NCBI GenBank assembly: GCA_020631735.1
Contig: CM036201.1
Coordinates: forward strand, 75,902,353-75,966,352
Direction of reading: 5' to 3'
From: Saccharum officinarum
Lineage: Eukaryota > Streptophyta > Magnoliopsida > Poales > Poaceae
DNA: 64,000 bases
This document shows positions 56,277 to 64,000 of the stretch, piece after piece; positions within the stretch are counted from its first letter, which is position 1; each line of letters begins with the position of its first letter. Below the pieces are notes generated by a model. That model made no database searches. It was not told where the DNA came from and worked only from the letters and a program-made list of their open reading frames with translations. Position numbers and translations under genes: made by a program.

Positions 56277-58273
56277 ATGGTGTTAGTTCTTTTGCTCATT
56301 GGAAGAGAAAATAATAATGTACCTTGTTTCTATTCATGAGAGAGTTTTGCAAGTCACTAAGAATGACTTTGCTATCATTGATCCCGATCATCTCACCGAT
56401 GAAGATAGAGCAAATAGAACATGCAATAGAATGACTCTCAATACACTTTACAATGGTATTGACACAAAAGTATTTGAGGACATCAAGGATTTAGAATTGG
56501 CAAATGAAGTATGGACAAGGTTGAGTGAAACAATGAGGGCACTAAGGTTGTAAAGAGTGCCAAGCTATATGGGCTCAAGAGTGAGTTTGAGAACTTCAAG
56601 ATGAAAGAAGAAGAAACAATCTTAGAGATATTTCATAAATTGCAAGTCATTGTGAATGATCTCAAGAGCTTAGGGCACAAGACACAAGACCAAGATTTTT
56701 GCCACAAGTTCTTATTGAGCTTACCAAAAAGATTCAAAATGTTGATCATGATGCTACAAAGAGATGGGCTTGATGCAATGAAGCCTAATGATTTGCTTGG
56801 AGAGGTATTAACCTTTGATAAGTATGATCAAGATGTTGATGAGAAGGAGGAAGAAAAGAAGAAGAAGACCGTGGCATTCAAGGCCACCTCCTCTAAGGGC
56901 AAAGCTTCAATTCAAGAAGAAGATGACAATGAAGAAGATGAAGAATTGGAAATTGATGATGAGGCACTTGCTCTAGTTGTCAAGAATATTGGCAAGATGT
57001 TTATCAAGAGAAGAGGCTTCAAAAAGAGAAATGACTATTTCAAGAGTAATGAGCAACAAAGGAAGTGCTTCAATTGTGATAGCACCGAACATCTTCAAGC
57101 CGAATGTCCCTATGACAAGAAGAAGAACAACAAGAGGGGCAAGTTTGAGAAGAAAAAGAGAGAGGCCAAGATGACTTTCAAGAAGGGCAAGAATGAAGCC
57201 TATGTGGTCACTTGGGAAAGTGATGATGATGAAGAAGAAGAATCATCATCCAACAAGGCTTTTGCTTCCATTGCTATCAACAAGAATCCATCACTATTTG
57301 ATTCATCCTCGTCGTGCCTCATGGCCAAAAAAACTAAGGTATTATATGATGAGAGTGATGATAAAAGTGAAATAGAATATGCTCATGATAGTGATAGTGA
57401 TAATGATAATGAAAATGATGATGATGAACCAACTAAAGAACAACTATATGACTTGATGCAACAAACTAGAGACATAGCTATTGCCAAGAACAAGGAGTGT
57501 AAGAAGCTTTCAATGAAAGTAGCAATACTTGAGAAAGTTCTTAGTGAGCTTAAGACCACTCATGAGAGTCTAGTGGAAGACCATGAGGATCTTGGTAAGG
57601 CTCATTCTAAGCTTGAAAAAGCTCACTCATTGCTACTTGAGCAACAAGCAAAGAAGGAGGTTGTTGTATCATGTGATATAGGTGTTACATGTGATATAAT
57701 TGATGAATCATTTTATGAACCTATCATCATGTCAAATGCTAACCCTTTTTATAGCTCTTCATCCACCACCACCAACTCTACCTCCTCTACTAGTGATGGT
57801 TTTACTTGTGATATCTCACTAATGGTTGAGAATGAGACTCTCAAGAGAGAGGTGGATGAACTCACTCACGCCCTAGGCAAGGCCTATGGTGGTGAGGCCC
57901 GCTTGCTTAAGTGCTTGGGTAGCCAAAGGTTCTTTCTTAACAAAGAGGGATTGGGCTACACCCCAAGAAAGGCAAGTCGGCCTTTGCAACTCCAAAGCCT
58001 AGCTTTGTGAAGGGCAATGGTCGGTTTTGCAATAGATGCAAGCAAGTCGGGCACCTAGAGCATAATTGCAATAAAAAGAACCAAAGCAAGAACCTTGTTA
58101 ATGCTATACCTTTTGATTCTTGCTATGTGCTTACCAAAGGTGTGAAGGGTGTGAAAGCTAAGTTTATTGGTACACCCATTGTTGGCCCAAAGAAGAAGGC
58201 TATTTGGGTACCAAAGAGCTTAGTTACTAACCTACAAGGACCCAAGCAAAAATGGGTACCTAAGCTTCATTGA
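56277..58273 (+). pseudogene. copia gag, 5'-truncated (element 3)
   Basis: The sequence resumes in the N-terminal UBN2-type domain (SSFAHWKRK). Frame changes occur near 56314, 56545 and 58000, each consistent with a small indel. The main open part (56601-58010) carries the second half of the UBN2 domain, an acidic/Lys-rich tract, the zinc knuckle CFNCDSTEHLQAEC, more acidic sequence and a coiled-coil region. The last piece holds the second knuckle CNRCKQVGHLEHNC and ends VPKLH at 58273. Gag packages element RNA in virus-like particles. Confidence 0.87.
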
Positions 58274-58275
58274 TT

Positions 58276-61200
58276 TGCTTGTAGGTCAATTACAAAGCCA
58301 GAGGAAGGCATTGGATTATTGATAGTGGGTGCACTCAACACATGACCGGTACATCAAGAATGTTTGACTCAATCAATGACAATGATAGTGGTGTTGATTC
58401 TATCACATTTGGCAATAACAAGAAAGGCAAAGTAATTGGCTTGGGCAAGATTGCAATATCAAATGACTTGAGTATCTCCAATGTGTTGCTAGTTGAAAGC
58501 TTAGATTTCAATCTTCTATCCGTGGCACAAATATGTGATCTTGGTTGCAAATGTATCTTTGGGGTTGATGATGTGAAATTCATTAGTATGAATGGTTCAA
58601 ATATGGCATTCAAGGACTTTAGATATGAGAATCTCTACCTAGTTGACTTCAATGCTAGAGAAACTTCTTTGACAACTTGCTTAATCTCCAAATCAAGCAT
58701 GGGTTGGCTTTGGCATAGAAGGCTTGGTCATGTTGGCATGAAACAATTGAAGAAGCTTACAACTCACAATCTTGTCAATGGTTTGAAAGATGTTGAATTT
58801 GAGAAAAATAAGCTTTGTAGTGCATGTCAAGCCAGGAAGCAAGTTGGAAGCTCACATCCAAAGAAGAGTACAATGAGCACATGCAAAGCATTTGATTTGA
58901 TGCACATGGATCTATTTGGCCCAACAACATACACAAGCATAGGCGGCAACAAGTATGGCTTTGTCATAGTGGATGACTTCACAAGATTCATATGGGTATT
59001 CTTTCTTAGTGACAAAAGTGAAGTATTTGACACCTTCAAGATATTTCTCACTAGAGTTCACAATGAGTTTGAGATTAGAATCAAGAAAGTGAGAAGTGAC
59101 AATGGAAGTGAGTTTAAGAATACAAGAATTGAAGAACTTTGTGATCACTATAGCATTGGACATCAATTCTCGGCCAAGTACACTCCACAATCAAATGGCC
59201 TAGTTGAGATAAAGAATAGAACATTGCTTGATATGGCTAGATCAACGCTTCATGAGTACAATATGAGTCAATCATTTTGGGATGAAGCAATCAATACCGC
59301 TTGCTACTACATCAATAGACTATATTGTCATCCATTGCTAGAGAAGACCCCATATGAGCTACTTCATGGAAGAAAGCCCAATATTTCTTACTTTAGAGTG
59401 TTTGGTTGCAAATGCTATATCTTGAAGAAGGGCACTAGATTAGGAAAGTTTGACAAGAGATGTGATGAGGGGTTCCTACTTGGTTATTCAACTACAAGCA
59501 AAGCTTATAGAGTTTGGAACAACTCAAGTGGCATTCTAGAAGAAGTCCATGATGTGCAATTTGATGAAACCAATGGGTCACAAGATGAAGAAGAGAATCT
59601 AGATGGTGTTGGTGGAACTCAATTGATGGAAGCAATGAAGAACATGGACATTGGGGACATTAGAGCAAAGCAAGTAATTGATATTCAAGATGATGATAAA
59701 GATCAAGTGCTCAATTCTCCATTCAAGCTAGCTAGTGACTCCCAAGTGCAAGATCATGGTGCTAGTTCATCTCATCAAGATACATCAAGTGATCAACCAA
59801 GCTCAAGCAATCAAGTGCAAGTACTCCAACCACAACATGTTGCAAGAGATCACTCCATTGATAGTGTTATTGGTGATATTAGAAGTGGTGTGCAAAAAAG
59901 ATCAAGATTGGCTATGTTTTGTGAGCATGCATCATTTGTGTCAACCACAGAACCAAAGAAAATAGAAGAAGCTTTGAAGGATGCCGATTGGATCATGGCT
60001 ATGCAAGAAGAGCTTAACAATTTCTCAAGAAATGATGTTTGGGAATTGGTAGAAAGGCCAAATGACTACAATATGATTGGAACCAAGTGGGTATTCAAAA
60101 ACAAGCAAGATCAAGATGACATTGTGGTGAGAAACAAAGCAAGACTAGTTGCTCAAGGTTACACTCAAGTAGAAGGTCTTGACTATGATGAGACATATGC
60201 TCCCGTGGCAAGATTGGAGGCAATAAGGATTCTATTGGCTTATGCTTGTGCACACAATATCAAACTATATCAAATGGATGTCAAAAGTGCATTTCTCAAT
60301 GGGATCATCAATGAGTTAGTCTTTGTTGAGCAACCTCCCAGATTTGAAGATGACAAGAAACCCAACCATGTATACAAGTTGAAGAAGGCTTTATATGGCT
60401 TAAAGCAAGCACCTAGAGCATGGTATGAGAGGCTAAGGGATTTCCTTCTCTCTAAGGGATTCAAGATGGGCAAGGTTGATACAACTCTATTCACCAAGAA
60501 GATTAGGAATGATCTATTCATAGTGCAAATATATGTTGATGACATCATCTTTGGATCAATCGATCAAGATTATTGTGAAGAATTTGGTGCTATAATGGCC
60601 AAAGAGTTTGAAATGTCTATGATTGGTGAACTTAGCTACTTCCTTGGTCTCCAAGTCAAACAATTGAAGAATAGGACATTTGTGAGTCAAGGGAAATACA
60701 TAAGGGACATGTTGAAGAAGTTTGGAATGCAAGATGCAAAGCCAATTTCAACTCCAATGGGTACAAATGACAATTTGGATAGTGATCTTGATGGCAAAAT
60801 GGTGAATCAAAAGGAATATCGGTCTTTAATTGGAAGTCTACTCTATGTCACCGCATCAAGGCCGGATGTCATGTTTAGTGTTTGTATATGTGCTAGATAT
60901 CAAGCCTCACCTAGAGAGAGTCATCTCACGGCCGCAAAGAGAATATTGAGGTACTTGAAGCAAACAAGAGATGTTGGACTATGGTATCCCAAGGGGTCAA
61001 AGTTTGAATTGATTGGATATTTGGACTCCGACTATGGGGGTTGCAAGATCAATAGAAAGAACATAAGTGGCACATGTCAATTACTTGGAAGATCACTTGT
61101 GTCATGGTCCTCAAAGAAACAAAATAGTGTAGCAATCTCTACCACTGAAGCCGAATATATGAGTACGGGGAGTTGTTGTGCACAATTGCTATGGATGAAA

Positions 61201-61485
61201 TCAACTTTGATGGATTATGGTCTCAACTTCAAGAATGTGCCATTGCTATGTGATAATGAAAGTGCAATCAAGATGATACAAAACCCAGTTCAACATGGAA
61301 GAACAAAGTATATTGACATAAGGCATCATTTCATTAGAGATCATCAACAAAAGGGAGATATTGCCATTGAAAGTGTTGGCACCGATGGTCAACTTGCCGA
61401 TATTCTTACCTAGCCACTTGATGAAAAGAGGTTTTGCAAGCTAAGGAATGAGTTGAACATTCTTGATTTCTCAAACATGAGTTGA
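58276..61485 (+). pseudogene. copia pol polyprotein, nearly intact (element 3)
   Basis: Open frame of more than 1,000 codons. Protease DSGCTQHMTG lies at about 58319-58348, then pre-integrase GWLWHRRLGHVGMKQ with CSACQARKQ, and the integrase core with D in LMHMDLFGP, D in VRSDNGSEF and E in GLVEIKNRT (most relatives have VERKNRT). RT has [32 protein letters not shown] and YVDD in [10 protein letters not shown]. RNase H has LDSDYGG, TEAEYMS and LCDNESAIK. One stop (TAG at 61411-61413) falls in the final QLADILT/PLDEKR block; the frame then runs to TGA at 61483-61485. All main catalytic residues are visible, so only the last 24 residues are affected. Confidence 0.92.
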
Positions 61486-62568
61486 ATGCACCCCACCCAC
61501 TTATTGACATGCCTCTCCTTCGACGTTGCAAGGTAAAGTTGATTGACATGTCATTCATCCTATGCTAAGGACTTGCTAGAGCATGTAGACATAATAAGTG
61601 GTATGCATGAGCATTCATGATAAATCAAATAAATTTGATGGATATATGTTACCACTATTGCTTCTATGCTTATTTTGATCTAGTGGTGGCATATGACATG
61701 ATTGTGAGCTTGCAAACCTAGTGTTAAATCTAGAAGATTTGCTATACGTGTTTAATTCAACATAGGCAAGATAACCCTTATTATGAGGTGTGAAGAAGCT
61801 TGTCTTTGGTTCAAACCGAATTAAATATCTTTGGCAAGTGTTTTAGGTTGAACCAAATTTGATAAATTCTAACCTACTCCATCAAACATTATTTTTCTCT
61901 CCACAATTTGATCCCATTTTTGGGTAAGTTGTTGACAAAGGGGGAGAGAAAAAGATGATTCAACATGATAAAGGGGTAAATAAAATTTTGATGCACATAA
62001 GTAGGGGGAGCAAGCTCATAAACAAAGTTGTTGCATTTGTTTGTGCATTCTCATATGACTTGCTCATTGCACATTTTTTAAATTCAATATACATGCTTGT
62101 GTGGTGCAATGCTAGTATAGAACTTGAATGATGAAATGATCTACTAGCATGCATATGAATAGTTTACTTATGGTATCTAGACATGCCTTAAGCTTTACAA
62201 GTGGTCCAAGAACCTTTACATATAATGTTAATCTCACGGGGTTCTTGAGTTATGATGGATGTCTAGTTACTTCATGATGCTAAGGATGGTGTAAAATGTA
62301 ACTCCGATTGGTATCACGCTTCAAAGGTCCATTTCTTACACCTTAGTATTATTTTGGTAGAATTACTCTCTCAACACTTCTATCAATGCATATGTGCAAA
62401 GCTTTCAATCCAAACTCTATGCACATATGTAGGGAGAGCTAATGCTACCAAAATCGAGCTTGTGATAATTGTCCAAACTTTACTTATGAGCAAAATAATT
62501 GGACAAGTATGACAAGTTCAAAACTTTTATTATCAAAATCATCTTTGTGAGGGTTGTCATCAATTACC
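61486..62568 (+). other. post-pol spacer (element 3)
   Basis: About 1.1 kb of AT-rich non-coding sequence with GGGGGAG and AGGGAGAG purine runs (near 61938 and 62007). The third ORF present in the element at 5783-17488 is absent. Confidence 0.7.
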
Positions 62569-62582
62569 AAAAAGGGAGAGAT
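62569..62582 (+). other. polypurine tract (element 3)
   Basis: AAAAAGGGAGAGAT lies directly before the LTR start TGAAAGTCCC and primes plus-strand DNA synthesis. Confidence 0.88.
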
Positions 62583-63354
62583 TGAAAGTCCCTAGTTTGG
62601 TTTTGGCTAATTGATGAAACCTAGGACTAACCTTTATATCTAAGTGGATGATTTAGATAAAGGTGGTCATTGAATATGAGACATGACATTATCTCATGTG
62701 ACCAAGATGATGAAGACCAAGATGATGCTTGGCTCGATGGACCGGTTGTGAAGGTGAAGGGCAAGTCGAGGCTTCGAAGCGAAGGACCATACGATGGTGA
62801 AGCTTGAGCAAGACTTGGCGCCGACGGACCGATGCAACGGCGAAGAGCAAGTGAAGTCAAGGTCGATGGATCAAGACGGTCATGTGATGATATGAAGTGG
62901 ATCATATCTTTTGCCAGAACAAAATGGGCTCAAGGCAAAGGTATAACCATAGGGCCATTTTGTTTTGCACTCAAGACACCATAGAGGGTGTGAGTGGTTT
63001 AGGATCGATAGCCGAACTATTAAGAGGGGAAGTCGTATCGGTTATTCGATGCACGGGTGCCACTAGGTGAATTCATGAAGTGCATTGCATGTAGGGCCTA
63101 GTGAGCTAACTGGAAAACCTTCAAAAATAATTATGAAAGGCTAACACATGTGCACAAGGTGGTGATCACTTGTTGGTGTTAGCAAATTTGCGAAGGCGTT
63201 GAAGTTTGAGCGGTAGAGAGGGTTTGGGTCTCTCTCTCCCTCCCGCCGAGCTTGCGAGCGCGGGATTCAGGCGTTTTCGAGGAGATGAAATGCCTATTTT
63301 CCACTACGCCGGAAGTCGGAAAAAGAAACGGAGGCAAACGGAGATCACAGAGGT

Positions 63355-63834
63355 GACCGGACGCTGCACCGGACACGGTCATGGTATGACCGGACGCGTT
63401 CGGTCAGCAGTCAGGCGCGCGGGTGCTAGGGTTTGCAACCGGCGCGTCCAGTCACTCGCGGGTCCGGCGTGTCCGGTCAGGTGCCCAGAAGAAACTGTGG
63501 TTCGCAAGGACGATCGGACGCGGGGCGCGTCCGGTCACACGTGATCGGACGTGTCCGATCGTTGAGGGAGCTTACTGGACTCTAACCGACGCGAGCACTG
63601 TCGCGTCCGGTCGTTGACTGGAGCGCGTCCGGTCGTTACTTCGCGGACACGCGGTGCTGTGCGATCGGCGCGTCCGGTCGTTGACTGGAGTGCGTCCGGT
63701 CACTCGGGACCGGCACGTCCAGTCGTTATGAGAAGCACGTCCGGTCATGGGGTTTGACCGTTGGCGCAGTGACCGTTGGAGGATCGGACGCGGTTAAGCG
63801 CGTCCGGTCAGTTATGACCGGTGCGTCCGATCAT
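63355..63834 (+). repeat. CpG-rich palindrome cluster in LTR U3 (element 3)
   Basis: Repeated GACCGGACGC, GCGTCCGGTC and decayed GATCGGACGC or GCGTCCGATC units, with a GAGCTTACTGGACTC spacer box near 63568. The last unit ends about 53 bp before the TATA box. Confidence 0.85.
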
Positions 63835-63886
63835 CCCGAAAAAGACCCAGTGAAGGGGTATAACGGCTCTATTCGGATAGGATGCT

Positions 63887-63894
63887 TATAAATA
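63887..63894 (+). promoter_or_regulatory. LTR TATA box (element 3)
   Basis: TATAAATA in GATGCTTATAAATACTTG, at the same spacing from the palindrome cluster as in the other two elements. Confidence 0.78.
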
Positions 63895-64000
63895 CTTGTT
63901 GGCCGGCCCTTGGGGAGGGCTCTCGTGATTTCTAACATTCTTGTGCATCCTTTGAGCTAGAGCTTCTCCTCCCACTCTTCTCTCTTGCTTGATTGCAAAT

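Larger units (their letters stand above)
56277..64000 (+). mobile_element. SIRE/Maximus-like Ty1-copia element, 3' part (element 3)
   Basis: Plus-strand order: gag (start lost in the gap), protease, integrase, reverse transcriptase, RNase H, a 1.1-kb spacer, polypurine tract and 3' LTR from 62583 past the window edge. LTR and gag/pol sequence match the element at 1-5703, so these are two copies of one family in opposite orientation. Unlike the element at 5783-17488 it has no third ORF after pol. Pol has only one stop. Confidence 0.92.
62583..64000 (+). repeat. 3' LTR of element 3, incomplete at the window edge
   Basis: Starts TGAAAGTCCCTAGTTTGG after the polypurine tract. U3 matches the complement of 4500-5703. 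It contains the palindrome cluster (63355-63834) and a TATA box (63887-63894). R/U5 and the end of the LTR lie beyond 64000. Confidence 0.9.

Noticed and set aside
55142..56314. 390-codon open frame through the kinase gene
   Set aside because: Only its last part (56000-56176) matches the kinase; the first part is a shadow frame of the kinase N-lobe.

Overview
The window is nuclear DNA of a grass. It has GC-rich plant first exons, SIRE/Maximus-type Ty1-copia retrotransposons, a dense population of grass MITEs (Stowaway, Mutator-type and hAT-type foldbacks), a plant A20/AN1 stress-associated protein and a plant AGC kinase with a DFD motif. I infer an Andropogoneae grass (sugarcane, Miscanthus or sorghum relative), but the sequence alone does not prove this. 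Two runs of exactly 100 N (19764-19863 and 56177-56276) mark scaffold joins.

Layout. 1-5703: 5' half of a SIRE-like copia element on the minus strand (5' LTR, primer-binding site, gag, protease-integrase), cut by the window edge. 5783-17488: a second, longer SIRE-like copia element on the minus strand, with a third open reading frame after pol, a decayed coding capacity and a 5' LTR fused to mid-gag by a deletion; its 5-bp target duplication is intact. 17494-23514: a gene promoter and first exon present twice, either side of the first gap, together with part of the second copia element. This is almost certainly an unmerged contig overlap. 22929-30850: a nine-exon gene for an RRM RNA-binding protein with a folded N-terminal domain. 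31100-36500: intergenic DNA with MITEs. 36567-37058: an intronless A20/AN1 zinc-finger (SAP) gene. 37486-38196: a Mutator-type foldback with a perfect target duplication. 38300-54900: intergenic DNA with many MITEs, a MULE-like element (41531-44086) carrying a nested insertion, a SINE-like element and a foldback with GC-rich cargo (52733-53785). 55267-56176: 5' part of an AGC protein kinase gene, running into the second gap. 56277-64000: a third SIRE-like copia element, plus strand, same family as the first, with nearly complete pol and the start of its 3' LTR.

The most interesting structure is a cluster of short CpG-rich palindromes, consensus GACCGGACGCGTCCGGTC. It lies in the U3 region of all three copia LTRs in view, ending about 50 bp upstream of a TATAAATA box each time. 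A fourth cluster of the same motif sits inside the second element, between pol and the third ORF, where it could be an internal promoter for that ORF.

Host genes supported by the sequence are three: the RRM protein, the SAP and the kinase. All other coding signal is retrotransposon or transposon derived. Exon boundaries were read by eye from splice-site consensus and frame continuity.
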